64,000 nt of DNA from Leptotrichia sp. oral taxon 223 (GCF_013394795.1 NZ_JABXYU010000001.1:1054001-1118000); one strand, 5' to 3'; counted from the first letter of the stretch, positions 28,025 to 37,088 are shown. The notes: generated from the sequence alone by a model not told the origin. Numbers and translations: made by a program.

Positions 28025-28873
28025 TTATTTAGAAAAATCCGTTATCAGCATTTCCACTTCAATTTTATCTTCAAGCTCAGTATCCATAATGTATCCCCAT
28101 AGCATATTTGTTTGGTCTGCTCCAAATTTTTCATTTATAATCATAGTTACTTCCTGTAAATCCGTTAATCCAATGTCTGGTCCTGCTGTAATGCTTAACA
28201 GTATCTTTCTCGCTTTTTGAAGATTTTTTATAAAAGGGCTGTTTATTATTTGTTCTGTAGCAAGTTTTACCTTATCCTGTCCTTTACCTTTACCAAATGC
28301 TATTATGCCTTCCCCTGAATTTCCTAGCATTATTTTTACATCATCAAAATCAAGATTCACTACCCCTTGTTTTTTTATTAGATTTGTTATAAATTCTACG
28401 TTTTTTATAAAAATTTCATCTCTTTTTTTAAATAATTTATCAAAAGTTACACTAGAATCTGCTTCCACTAATTTTTTAAGAGGCAAAACTATAACAGTAT
28501 CAGAAACTTCTTCTAATTTCTTGATTTCCTCATTTTCTCCATTTGAATTAATTGATGTAGCAACTACAATCACTGTCAATATTCCCATTGTTTTTGCAAC
28601 TTCTGAAACAACATAGGCTATCTCATTATTCTTCTTTTCCGACATTTCCGTCAAAATAAATACTAAATCAGTATTTTTCAATGCATCCTGCACTTTCTCT
28701 CTTAAATCCTCAGAAACCAATATTTTTGATTCTACATTCAATTTATCCAAATTCTCCTGATTTGTATCAATTCCCACAAATTCAACTTCTGCAATCTCTT
28801 TTTCCACCATTTTATTCAAGACACCATTTCCCACCGTACCAATTCCGACAACTTTTATTCCGATACCGTCCAT
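28025..28873 (-). CDS. Divergent FtsZ-like protein A (degenerate GTP-binding signature)
   Basis: The 282-residue protein aligns across the FtsZ globular domain: IKVVGIGTVGNGVLNKM at the N-terminus, then EVEFVGIDT. However, the tubulin/FtsZ signature GGGTGTG is replaced by EMSEKKNNE (residues 76-84) and the T3-loop glycines are absent. The T7 loop survives as GVVNLDFDDVK (N173, D175, D178), and LLSITAGPDIGLTDLQEV follows as in FtsZ. GTP binding is therefore doubtful while the inter-subunit catalytic loop persists. There is no C-terminal FtsA/ZipA-binding peptide. AAAGGAG is 7 nt upstream. It may modify division, for example by binding FtsZ, but this is inference. The true ftsZ is not in the window. 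Confidence 0.8.
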   Translation of the reverse strand: MDGIGIKVVGIGTVGNGVLNKMVEKEIAEVEFVGIDTNQENLDKLNVESKILVSEDLREKVQDALKNTDLVFILTEMSEKKNNEIAYVVSEVAKTMGILTVIVVATSINSNGENEEIKKLEEVSDTVIVLPLKKLVEADSSVTFDKLFKKRDEIFIKNVEFITNLIKKQGVVNLDFDDVKIMLGNSGEGIIAFGKGKGQDKVKLATEQIINSPFIKNLQKARKILLSITAGPDIGLTDLQEVTMIINEKFGADQTNMLWGYIMDTELEDKIEVEMLITDFSK

Positions 28874-28945
28874 ATTTTTTCTCCTTTAGTTGTAAAATTT
28901 TCTATATTTTAACATACTTTCTCAAAATATAGTTAAATTTTTTTA

Positions 28946-29458
28946 CTATTTTTCATACAATTTTGCCTTTTTTTCCAATAATAAAAAATCAATCGTATGC
29001 TTTATATAATCCATTGACATATTATTTATTTTTTGATTGTATAATTTTATTGCTGTTTTTTTAATTTTTTCTTTATTAGCATAAATAAATCTTAATTCCT
29101 TTAAAATTAATTTTTTGTAGCCTTCATCTGATTCCTTGTGAACATCATAATATTTAATTACCGTTTTATCAAAAATTGGAATCATATTACTTATTTTTAT
29201 AGTTCCCAGTAAAATATTTCTTTGTTTATCGGTAATTCTAATAATAAAATTATTTGACTTTCGTATTTTTCCATTATTATAATCTCTTTTTTTATTTGGA
29301 GATGATAACGGTGCTAAATAATCACAATTATTCACTCTTAAAAGCACTCCAATATATTTTCGTGTTTTCGTATAATTATCTCCTGAATAATTTAAAACTC
29401 TACCTTCAAAAAGTTTCAAATAATTTATATAGCTTTCATCTACTTCATATAACCTCAT
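28946..29458 (-). CDS. toxN: Type III toxin-antitoxin endoribonuclease, ToxN/AbiQ family
   Basis: The start ATG 29458 has GAGGGGG 5-7 nt upstream and gives 170 residues; an upstream in-frame ATG lies inside the terminator. Features of the ToxN/AbiQ fold are MRLYEVDESYINYL, KYIGVLL, APLSSP (residues 49-54, with S53 at the position of a known key serine) and SNMIPIFD. ToxN cleaves RNA and is held inactive by ToxI RNA repeats, which are found just upstream with the expected terminator between. Such systems act against phages. Confidence 0.9.
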   Translation of the reverse strand: MRLYEVDESYINYLKLFEGRVLNYSGDNYTKTRKYIGVLLRVNNCDYLAPLSSPNKKRDYNNGKIRKSNNFIIRITDKQRNILLGTIKISNMIPIFDKTVIKYYDVHKESDEGYKKLILKELRFIYANKEKIKKTAIKLYNQKINNMSMDYIKHTIDFLLLEKKAKLYEK

Positions 29459-29470
29459 AAATTCCCCCTC

Positions 29471-29499
29471 GAAAAAAAGCCACCATAATTGGTAGCTTT
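29471..29499 (-). terminator. Terminator between ToxI and toxN
   Basis: On the minus strand AAAGCTACC / GGTGGCTTT (9 bp, one G-U pair, 6-nt loop) is followed by TTTTTTT. This is the standard attenuator placed between antitoxin array and toxin in type III systems; limited read-through sets toxin expression. Confidence 0.8.
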
Positions 29500-29505
29500 G
29501 CATTT

Positions 29506-29622
29506 AAAGTTGCTTCATTTTAAGGTAGTGCAACACCTGTTTTTATCTGTCCTTCATTTTAGGGTAGCGGAACACCCGTTTTTATCTGTCCTTCATTTTA
29601 AGGTAGTGGAACACCTGTTTTT
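29506..29622 (-). ncRNA. toxI: ToxI antitoxin RNA: three 39-nt repeats
   Basis: Three tandem units lie at 29584-29622, 29545-29583 and 29506-29544, read on the minus strand as AAAAACAGGTGTTCCACTAC and so on. Units 1 and 2 differ at four positions (AGGTGTTCCACTACC against GGGTGTTCCGCTACC). Unit 3 diverges at its 3' end. Units fold as pseudoknots and bind ToxN in known systems. Repeat lengths of 35-36 nt are described for ToxI and AntiQ, so 39 is slightly longer. ToxN is expected to cut between units. Confidence 0.85.
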
Positions 29623-29641
29623 AAATTTTTCTTTCAATATA

Positions 29642-29669
29642 ATTATATCATATTTAGTTAATTAGTCAA
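29642..29669 (-). promoter_or_regulatory. Promoter of the toxI-toxN locus
   Basis: TTGACT at 29669-29664 and TATAAT at 29647-29642 are separated by 16 bp on the minus strand. Transcription should start near 29635, about 13 nt before the first repeat. Confidence 0.75.
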
Positions 29670-29712
29670 TGTTTTTTTCTTTTTTTATTTATAAATTTTT
29701 AAATTATTTTTA

Positions 29713-30690
29713 TTAATCGCAAAAATCTGTTGCAATCAAATATACTTTTACACAGCTTCCTTTTTGCTCAAAATCTTCAAAATTTTCAAATTTAGATTCT
29801 TCAAAGACTGTTCCCCATGCGAGAAATAAGTCTGGATTTTCTGAACTTTTGGCTACTGCTGTGGCGATTTGGCTGATTTCTTCGAGGCGTATGTCTTTTC
29901 CTGAGGTTATGTTCATTAGTATTTTTCCAGCGCCTTTTATTGAGTGTTCCAGAAGCGGTGTATTCAGTGCCTGTTCTACTGCCTTTTTTGCTCTGTCCTC
30001 TCCATCTGTTTTTCCAAATCCTAGTACTGTTTTGCCTGAATTTCGTAGTATAGATTTAATGTCTGCAAAGTCCAAATTTACAATTCCTTGTTTCTTTATT
30101 AAATCCAATATCCCTTTTACAATTATTACAAAGGATTTTTCCCCTTTTTCATAGATATTTGCCATTGGAATGTCTGGGTATAAATCATTTAATTTTTGAT
30201 ATGGAATGACTATTACAGTATCAGCAAAATGTTTTAATCTTCGCTTTCCTTTCTTAGCAAGCTTTATTTTATTAGGAGCCTCAAATTTAAAGGGCTTTGA
30301 TACAACTGCAACTGTTAATATATCCATTGATTTTGCAATTTCTGCGATAATAGATGAGGCGAATGTGCCGGTTCTTTCACCCATTTCAGCCATAATAAAT
30401 GCCATGTCTGCCTTTTCCAGCTCTTTTTTGACTTGCATCTTTAACCCTTCTACGGCTTCATAAGAAATTATTGAAGATACAAATATTTTTGTATCAGCTT
30501 TTGAATTGTTTAAATTGATTCTTTCGGTATCCACGGCTATAAAATCAGCTCTTATATCCTTTCCTACTACCATTTTATTTATCACATTGCTCCCTGTTTT
30601 CCCTATCCCTATAATTTTTATTTTTACTCCATTTAATGTTTTTTTACTGATATTCCTTTTTTCTTCAACATCTTCGGCAATGTCCCACAT
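29713..30690 (-). CDS. Divergent FtsZ-like protein B (degenerate GTP-binding signature)
   Basis: The 325-residue protein has the FtsZ layout with a 20-residue N-terminal extension: IKIIGIGKTGSNVINKM, then ADFIAVDTE. The signature at residues 102-110 reads EMGERTGTF, keeping only TGT of GGGTGTG, and no T3-loop glycines are present. Downstream FtsZ landmarks are intact: AEIAKSMDILTVAVVSKPF, the T7 loop GIVNLDFADIK (N205, D207, D210), EDRAKKAVEQALNTPLLEHSI and LMNITSGKDIRLEE. It is closer to canonical FtsZ than protein A. GGGAGG is upstream of the ATG. No C-terminal tail follows the core. Polymerisation by itself is unlikely if GTP is not bound. Confidence 0.85.
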   Translation of the reverse strand: MWDIAEDVEEKRNISKKTLNGVKIKIIGIGKTGSNVINKMVVGKDIRADFIAVDTERINLNNSKADTKIFVSSIISYEAVEGLKMQVKKELEKADMAFIMAEMGERTGTFASSIIAEIAKSMDILTVAVVSKPFKFEAPNKIKLAKKGKRRLKHFADTVIVIPYQKLNDLYPDIPMANIYEKGEKSFVIIVKGILDLIKKQGIVNLDFADIKSILRNSGKTVLGFGKTDGEDRAKKAVEQALNTPLLEHSIKGAGKILMNITSGKDIRLEEISQIATAVAKSSENPDLFLAWGTVFEESKFENFEDFEQKGSCVKVYLIATDFCD

Positions 30691-31186
30691 TGTCCTATCC
30701 TCCCAAATAATCTTACTACAAAATCATTTTTTTTATTATATGCAGCTTTGAAGTATATCACACAAATCTTTGTTTTACCTTTCAAAAAAAGTTGTTTTTA
30801 TTTTTTACTTTAAAACTGCTTTAAAAACATACAAAAACTATCTTGTAACAATAGTAATAACAATTTTATCAGTCTATTGCTAAAAAAATTCTAATATATA
30901 GCAATTCTAGTTTAAAACGAGAATAATAGGTTAGTTTTTTACATATTTTTACTTCAATTTTGAATGGATTGAGTATATAGTAAAACTGCCTTAAAACCGA
31001 ACCCAAAAGCTATGACTATTTTGCTCAAACCCTAAATTTTTAATAGTTCTATTTTAAATGGGTTCGAATATATATTATAAAATTATAGAAAAATATTACT
31101 ATATTTCATTTTTTTTTATCAATTTTTAGTTTATACTATTCTTGTAGATACAAAAAATATTTAAATATAAATCGGGAGGCGGTTTT
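30691..31186. other. Intergenic region upstream of msrAB
   Basis: It separates the divergent FtsZ-like B and msrAB genes. Positions 30982-31031 repeat the sequence at 4097-4146, and 31051-31073 carries a motif-family copy. TATACT near 31133 may be a -10 element for msrAB, but no convincing -35 was found. GGGAGG lies 8 nt before the msrAB ATG. Confidence 0.5.
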
Positions 31187-32266
31187 ATGAAATCTAGAAG
31201 TTTACTATTATTCTTAATACTATCTTTAGCTTTATTTTCAGTAGTATTGTCAAATAAAAACAAAAATCGAAAGAACAGAAATGAAAATAAACCGAAAAAA
31301 GAAAATATGATTCAGACAGGAAATGAAGACATTAGAGAAATTTATCTTGCCGGCGGCTGCTTCTGGGGACTTGAAGCATATATGGAAAGAATTGACGGGG
31401 TAAAGGATGCCACGGTTGGTTATGCGAATGGTAAAACTGAAAAAACCAGCTATAATATCATCGGGGCAACAGATCACGCAGAAACAGTTCACGTAAAATA
31501 TGACGCAAACAAAATTTCTTTGAGCAAACTGCTTAAATATTACTTTCAAGTTGTAGATCCTACTAGCATTAATCAGCAGGGAAATGATAGAGGTAGACAA
31601 TACAGAACAGGAATTTACTATACCAACCCTAAAGACAAGGACATTATTTCACAAGAAATTGAAGAAGAGCAAAAAAAATATAAAGACAAAATTCAAGTTG
31701 AAGTCCTGCCTTTGAAAAATTACATATTAGCAGAAGAATACCATCAGGACTATTTAAGAAAAAATCCTAACGGATATTGTCACATTGATGTCAGTAAGGC
31801 AGATGAAGTTATCATTGATCCAAAAGATTATCCAAAACCGAGTGACGAAGAATTGAAAAAACGGCTTACTCCACTGCAATACAGCGTTACACAGAAAAAA
31901 AATACTGAACATTCTTTTTCAAACGAGTACTGGGACAATCATGAAGCTGGAATTTATGTGGACATAACAACAGGAGAGCCATTATTTTCCTCAAAAGATA
32001 AATACGATTCAGGCTGTGGCTGGCCAAGTTTTACAAAACCTATTTCAAAAGATGTTGTAACTTATGCAAATGATACAAGTTTTAATATGGTAAGAACAGA
32101 AGTGCTTAGTCGAAGCGGAAAAGCCCACTTGGGACATGTTTTTGATGATGGACCTAAAGACAAAGGCGGGCTTCGTTATTGCATAAATAGTGCTTCAATC
32201 AAATTTATCCCATTAAAAGATATGGAAAAAGAACATTATGGATATTTAATAAAATTAGTTCAGTAA
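31187..32266 (+). CDS. msrAB: Fused methionine sulfoxide reductase MsrAB, exported
   Basis: The 359-residue protein has a hydrophobic N-terminal signal (5-22) and a basic linker, then an MsrA domain (GGCFWGLE, nucleophile C58) and an MsrB domain (GCGWPSF, then RYCINSAS with nucleophile C332). The fusion repairs both S- and R-methionine sulfoxide in exported proteins. Electrons should come through the ccdA-thioredoxin pair encoded next. This gene set resembles the Fusobacterium nucleatum msrAB-modRS operon and the pneumococcal msrAB2 locus. Confidence 0.94.
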   Translation: MKSRSLLLFLILSLALFSVVLSNKNKNRKNRNENKPKKENMIQTGNEDIREIYLAGGCFWGLEAYMERIDGVKDATVGYANGKTEKTSYNIIGATDHAETVHVKYDANKISLSKLLKYYFQVVDPTSINQQGNDRGRQYRTGIYYTNPKDKDIISQEIEEEQKKYKDKIQVEVLPLKNYILAEEYHQDYLRKNPNGYCHIDVSKADEVIIDPKDYPKPSDEELKKRLTPLQYSVTQKKNTEHSFSNEYWDNHEAGIYVDITTGEPLFSSKDKYDSGCGWPSFTKPISKDVVTYANDTSFNMVRTEVLSRSGKAHLGHVFDDGPKDKGGLRYCINSASIKFIPLKDMEKEHYGYLIKLVQ

Positions 32267-32290
32267 AATGAACAGGATAGGAGAGAATTT

Positions 32291-32929
32291 ATGTTTAATC
32301 AGCCATTATTAGTAGGAAGCGTGTTTTTAGGAGGAGTAGCTAGTTTTCTATCTCCATGCATTCTTCCCATTGTTCCTGTATATTTAGGTATTCTAAGCAA
32401 AGGGAAAAAAACAGTGCTTAATACCTTTCTATTCATTCTAGGCCTTTCGCTTACTTTCGTGAGCATAGGTTTTAGCTTTAGTTTTCTTACAGGAATATTC
32501 TTTAATGATACTATAAAACTTATGGCAGGAATAATTGTAATAATATTGGGACTACACCAGACAGGTATACTAAAATTTAGCCTTTTAGAAAAAAATAAAA
32601 CTCTAAACTTTGATTTAATTGGAAAAAATTCTTCATTGCAGGCTTTTTTGTTAGGACTGACATTTAGTCTGGGGTGGACTCCATGTGTAGGCCCTATTCT
32701 TGCCTCAGTGCTTGCTCTTGCAGGAGAAAAAGGATCTGCAGTCTATGGAGGGCTAATGATGTTTATATACGTCTTAGGTCTTGCCACTCCATTTATTCTA
32801 TTTTCCTTTTTCTCTCAGGAATTGCTAAAAAAAGTACGAGCTTTAAATCAATACACAAACTATTTTAAAATCTTTGGTGGATTTCTAATTATATTTATGG
32901 GAATTTTACTAATAATAAATAAATTTTAA
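32291..32929 (+). CDS. ccdA: Cytochrome c biogenesis/thiol-relay membrane protein CcdA
   Basis: The 212-residue protein has six hydrophobic segments and the paired cysteine motifs SPCILPIVP (after helix 1) and WTPCVGP. CcdA/DsbD-beta proteins carry reducing power from cytoplasmic thioredoxin across the membrane. TAGGAGAG precedes the ATG, 24 bp after msrAB. Its task here is to feed the downstream thioredoxin-like protein and MsrAB. Confidence 0.93.
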   Translation: MFNQPLLVGSVFLGGVASFLSPCILPIVPVYLGILSKGKKTVLNTFLFILGLSLTFVSIGFSFSFLTGIFFNDTIKLMAGIIVIILGLHQTGILKFSLLEKNKTLNFDLIGKNSSLQAFLLGLTFSLGWTPCVGPILASVLALAGEKGSAVYGGLMMFIYVLGLATPFILFSFFSQELLKKVRALNQYTNYFKIFGGFLIIFMGILLIINKF

Positions 32930-33055
32930 TGATTTTATTTTTTAAAAGTAATAATTTTTTAAATTTTTTAAAACAATTAGTAATCAAAATAATTTACAAA
33001 AATAATTACAAAAAATATTTTAAATTTGCTATAATACAGAAAGGAAGTAATTTTT

Positions 33056-33526
33056 ATGAAAAAATTAATTGCAGCAATTGCAACTTTATTAAGTTTTGGA
33101 GCGATTTCATTTGGAAATACATTGCAGGGAGTTCAGTTAAAGGATATTAATAATAAACCTGTTTCCCTTAACAAGTATAAAGGTAAGAAAATATATATTA
33201 AAATGTGGGCTTCATGGTGTCCTATCTGTCTTTCAGGGTTAAGTGAAATTAATTCTTTAAGTGCAGATAAAAGTAAGAATTTTACAGTTATAACAATTGC
33301 TTCTCCAGGACAAAAGGGAGAAAAACCTACAGCTAAATTTATTCAGTGGTATAAAGGGCTCAATTACAAAAATACTACTGTATTGCTGGATGAAAAGGGA
33401 GAAGTACTAAAAAGGGCAAAAGTTTTGGGGTATCCATCAAACATTGTACTGGATGGAAACTTGAATATTATTAAAACTTTGCCGGGACATCTGACTGCTG
33501 CACAAATCAAAGGAGCTGTTAAATAA
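33056..33526 (+). CDS. Exported TlpA/thioredoxin-like protein
   Basis: The 156-residue protein has a signal peptide (1-20) and a thioredoxin fold with the active-site WASWCPIC (C55, C58). YPSNIVLDGN supplies the cis-Pro region. It should shuttle electrons from CcdA to MsrAB outside the cytoplasmic membrane. Its stop codon is immediately followed by the GTG of the response regulator. Confidence 0.92.
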   Translation: MKKLIAAIATLLSFGAISFGNTLQGVQLKDINNKPVSLNKYKGKKIYIKMWASWCPICLSGLSEINSLSADKSKNFTVITIASPGQKGEKPTAKFIQWYKGLNYKNTTVLLDEKGEVLKRAKVLGYPSNIVLDGNLNIIKTLPGHLTAAQIKGAVK

Positions 33527-34309
33527 GTGTATAGTATTTTAATAATTGATGATGAACCGATTATAAGAAGAGGTATTAAAACCTTTATTGATTTTGAAAA
33601 ATATAAGATAAATGATATTTATGAGGCAGAAGATGGTAATTCTGCCTTAAAGACTTTTTCTGAAGTTTTGCCTGATCTTGTCTTGCTTGATATAAATATT
33701 CCCTTTAAAAATGGGCTGACTCTTGCACAGGAAATGAAAGAGCTGAAAAACGATGTAAAAATAGCCATCATTTCAGGATATGACTACTTTGAATACGCTC
33801 AAAAGGCTCTAAAAATCGGAGTTGAAGATTATATTTTAAAACCTGTTTCAAAGACTGATATAAATGAAATAATCTCAAAACTGATTTACAGACTGGAAGA
33901 AACTAAAAAATACAACGAAGCCAGAAAAATTATTAATAAAATCAGTCACACTGAAAAAACTGCCAAAGATGTTTCCTACAGCAAGTATAAGGATATTTTA
34001 ACAAAAAAAATTGAAGACAAATACAGCGAAATTTCCTTTAACTTAAATTCACTGGCGGATGAAATGAACTTATCCTCAGGATATTTAAGTTCGCTTTTTA
34101 AAAATTTATTTGGTATTCCTTTTCAGGACTATTTAAATAATATGCGGATGGAAAAGGCAAAGCTACTGCTTTTGACAACGGATCTGAAAAATTATGAAAT
34201 TGGAGAACTCGTGGGAATAGAAAATTTTAACTACTTCAATTCAAAATTTAAAAAAACTTTTGGAATGACTCCAAAAGAGTTTAAAAAAAGTGTATTGGAG
34301 AAACTATGA
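33527..34309 (+). CDS. modR: Response regulator, receiver plus AraC-type DNA-binding domain
   Basis: The 260-residue protein has a receiver domain (IIDDEP, phosphoacceptor D55 in LVLLDINIP) and a C-terminal AraC-family double helix-turn-helix (about 165-258, ending TFGMTPKEFKK). The start is GTG 33527, directly after the upstream TAA, with AAGGAG inside the previous gene. It is coupled to the kinase by a 4-bp ATGA overlap. By analogy with fusobacterial ModR it likely controls this redox operon; the symbol is assigned on synteny. Confidence 0.88.
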   Translation: MYSILIIDDEPIIRRGIKTFIDFEKYKINDIYEAEDGNSALKTFSEVLPDLVLLDINIPFKNGLTLAQEMKELKNDVKIAIISGYDYFEYAQKALKIGVEDYILKPVSKTDINEIISKLIYRLEETKKYNEARKIINKISHTEKTAKDVSYSKYKDILTKKIEDKYSEISFNLNSLADEMNLSSGYLSSLFKNLFGIPFQDYLNNMRMEKAKLLLLTTDLKNYEIGELVGIENFNYFNSKFKKTFGMTPKEFKKSVLEKL

Positions 34310-35988
34310 AATTAAAAAGAACTATGAAAAACTCGATGCTGCTTCAGCTATTTTTTTACTATCTGATTGGAAACTTATTATTCATCCTGTTTTTAAGCAG
34401 TATTTTTTACTATACTTCAAAATACATCATAATGAATAAGGAAATTGAGTATACTAACGAAAATGTTATAAGTACATCCCGTTATATTACTCTTTATGCT
34501 GATAAATTGAAAAATATGATTAATCTTTTGTCTGTTGATGCCGATGTTAGAAATTTTTTAATATCAGGAAATGAAGATTCAAAAAAGAGCATTAAAAAAA
34601 TGATATATTCAATTCTTGGGAATAATAAAGGAATTAAAAGTATTACTGTAATCGGAAAAAATGGTAACATTGTATCCAGTGATAAAAATAATGATATGAA
34701 AATATCAGAAAATATGATGAAGGAAAAATGGTATGTCGATGCGATAAACAATTCAGATATGCCCGTTTTTAACCCCAGCAGAAAAGATTCCGCCTCTTCT
34801 ATGAACTCAGCTCTCTGGTTTCTGTCAATCAGTCGGGACATAAAAAATTCAAAAGGGGAAAATCTTGGTGTTATCGTTTTTGACATTAAATATGGAATTC
34901 TTGAAAGATATTTAAATTCTATTTCTTTCGGAAAACAAATCGACAATATTATAGTAGACAAAAACAACAATATTATTTATTACAAAGATGTGAAATGTTT
35001 TGCTGATAAAAAATGTCTTGCAAAATTTTCAGAAAAGAATAAAAATAAAGATACATATTTATACGAAACACAGATTGAAAATACAAACTGGAATTTAAGA
35101 AGCCTTGCAAACACAAATGACTTAGTTACCTTAAAGAAAAATTTTTCTCACATAGTTATCATCATTTTCCTAGTTTCACTAGCTTTTTCCTCCATTATTA
35201 CATTTATCGTAATAACAAAGATTCTAAAGCCTTTAATAAAACTGGAAAATCATATGCAAAACTTTGAAAATAATCTACGGGAATTTCATTTAAGTGAAAA
35301 AACAGGCTATGAAATTCAGAACCTTGTGGAACATTTTAATATAATGGTTGAAAAGATTAAATATTTGCGGGAATATGAAATAAAGGCTCTCCACAGCCAA
35401 ATTAATCCGCATTTTCTGTATAATACGCTAGATACTATCATTTGGATGGCAGAATTTGAAGACAATGAAAAAGTAATCAGTATTACAAAATCACTTGCAA
35501 ACTATTTTAGGCTCTCCCTTAGCAACGGATACGAAAAAATACCGTTAAAAGATGAAATTATGCACACTAAAGAATATTTATTCATACAAAAACAGAGATA
35601 CGAAGACAAACTTTCCTATTTTTTCAACATAGAAGATGAAAGCCTGCTTTCCATCGAAGTTCCAAAAATCATAATCCAGCCAATTGTAGAAAACTCCATC
35701 TATCACGGAATAAAAAACCTTTCCGGAAACGGAATCATCACAATCGACGTTTACAGACAAAACAGCACAGTCAATATCTCAGTTAAAGACAACGGAATAG
35801 GCTTTGAAAAGGCTAAACAGTTCAAAAAAAGCAAGACTGGCGGAGTTGGAACCCAAAATGTCGATAAAAGAATAAAATTCTATTACGGAAAAAATTATGG
35901 TGTATTTATAAATAAAGAGAACAAAACCGAAGGAGCAGAAGTAATTATAAAAATTCCGCTTCAATCCAGTAATAATACATTATTTTAA
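34306..35988 (+). CDS. modS: Sensor histidine kinase, LytS/YesM type
   Basis: The 560-residue protein has transmembrane helices at about 12-36 and 282-305 around an extracytoplasmic sensor domain, then HAMP and a His_kinase domain with QINPHFLYN (H369) and an ATPase with QPIVENSIYHG and DNGIGF. It pairs with the AraC-type regulator. The signal is probably oxidative damage or redox state of the envelope, inferred from its operon. Confidence 0.88.
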   Translation: MKLKRTMKNSMLLQLFFYYLIGNLLFILFLSSIFYYTSKYIIMNKEIEYTNENVISTSRYITLYADKLKNMINLLSVDADVRNFLISGNEDSKKSIKKMIYSILGNNKGIKSITVIGKNGNIVSSDKNNDMKISENMMKEKWYVDAINNSDMPVFNPSRKDSASSMNSALWFLSISRDIKNSKGENLGVIVFDIKYGILERYLNSISFGKQIDNIIVDKNNNIIYYKDVKCFADKKCLAKFSEKNKNKDTYLYETQIENTNWNLRSLANTNDLVTLKKNFSHIVIIIFLVSLAFSSIITFIVITKILKPLIKLENHMQNFENNLREFHLSEKTGYEIQNLVEHFNIMVEKIKYLREYEIKALHSQINPHFLYNTLDTIIWMAEFEDNEKVISITKSLANYFRLSLSNGYEKIPLKDEIMHTKEYLFIQKQRYEDKLSYFFNIEDESLLSIEVPKIIIQPIVENSIYHGIKNLSGNGIITIDVYRQNSTVNISVKDNGIGFEKAKQFKKSKTGGVGTQNVDKRIKFYYGKNYGVFINKENKTEGAEVIIKIPLQSSNNTLF

Positions 35989-36016
35989 AACTCATTAGCT
36001 AGAAATAACCAATACA

Positions 36017-36058
36017 AAAATAGGACACCCACTAAAGAATGTCCTATTTTTTTTATTA
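36017..36058. terminator. Bidirectional terminator between kinase and upp
   Basis: An 11-bp perfect stem (AAAATAGGACA / TGTCCTATTTT) with a 12-nt loop is followed by TTTT on the plus strand. The A-run on the left makes a U-run on the minus strand, so it can serve both convergent operons. Confidence 0.8.
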
Positions 36059-36065
36059 AAAAATT

Positions 36066-36689
36066 TTATTTTGTTCCAAATATTCTATCTCCCGCATCTC
36101 CTAATCCTGGATAGATATATGCATTTTCAGTAAGTCCGTCATCAATTGAGGCAATGTACAGATCTACATCAGGATGCTTTTCACAAAATTTCTTTATTCC
36201 TTCAGGAGCACCAATAATACAAAGTACCGTAATGTTCTTTACACCTCTATCCTTTAGATAATCAAGCGTGTAAATCATTGAACCACCTGTTGCAAGCATT
36301 GGATCTACTACGAAAACTTGACTTTCGACAACGTTTGCGGGCATTTTTGCGTAATAGTAGACAGGCTCTAAGGTTTCTTCGTTTCTGTAAACTCCCAGAT
36401 GTCCTACTTTTGCGTTTGGAAGAAGCTGCAATATTCCATCTATCATTCCAAGTCCTGCTCTCAGGATGGGAACCAAGGTTATTGGTTCATCCAGAACTTT
36501 TGTAGTAGTTTTCTGAATAGGAGTTTCTGTTTCAATCTCCTTTAGAGGCAAATGCTTTGTCGCTTCATAAACCATAAGTCCTGCTATCTCGTTCAGACTT
36601 TCCCTAAAAAGTTTAGTATCTGTATTCTTATTTCTCAAATTTGTAAGCTTATGTTCAATTAGTGGATGTTTCAATTCAAAAACTGCCAT
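36066..36689 (-). CDS. upp: Uracil phosphoribosyltransferase
   Basis: The 207-residue protein carries [11 protein letters not shown], the PRPP-binding [12 protein letters not shown] and the C-terminal [12 protein letters not shown]. It salvages uracil to UMP. CGGAGTG precedes the ATG. Confidence 0.96.
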   Translation of the reverse strand: MAVFELKHPLIEHKLTNLRNKNTDTKLFRESLNEIAGLMVYEATKHLPLKEIETETPIQKTTTKVLDEPITLVPILRAGLGMIDGILQLLPNAKVGHLGVYRNEETLEPVYYYAKMPANVVESQVFVVDPMLATGGSMIYTLDYLKDRGVKNITVLCIIGAPEGIKKFCEKHPDVDLYIASIDDGLTENAYIYPGLGDAGDRIFGTK

Positions 36690-36748
36690 TAATAATCACT
36701 CCGTTCTTTTTATACTCAAACTCTTTCAAAAATCACAATATTAATTTT

Positions 36749-37045
36749 TTAAAAAATAATATCATCTACAGGCAAAACAGCAGCACCCATTGAAATGGAC
36801 TTACCTAAATCTATTTTCATCATTTTTATAAGCCGCATAATTTCCTTTGCCTGATCATCTTCCAGATAAGTTACTAAGACACTGTCTGTTCCTGGCCATA
36901 CATGACTGTTAAAATGCTTTAAGGTTTTGCTCCAGCGGCTGTAAACCTGTGGAATTATTGCATACTGCTCAATTCCATATTCACGCATTTCCTCTTTCAT
37001 TTTATCCATAAAGTAGGAATCAAAATATATTTCTATCCTCTTCAA
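36749..37045 (-). CDS. PII-like transporter-associated protein (PG0541 type)
   Basis: The 98-residue protein starts at TTG 37045 with AAGGAGGTG 6 nt upstream. The beta-alpha-beta pattern (KRIEIYFDSYFMDKM, then DSVLVTYLEDDQAKEIMRLI) resembles small PII-like proteins encoded after RND pumps, as with PG0541 of Porphyromonas. It is 43 bp downstream of the RND gene. The family may sense a small molecule and modulate the pump; no ligand is known here. Confidence 0.65.
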   Translation of the reverse strand: MKRIEIYFDSYFMDKMKEEMREYGIEQYAIIPQVYSRWSKTLKHFNSHVWPGTDSVLVTYLEDDQAKEIMRLIKMMKIDLGKSISMGAAVLPVDDIIF

Positions 37046-37088
37046 GAAAGCACCTCCTTTTCTTTAAATTTTATTTACTATTATCTAT

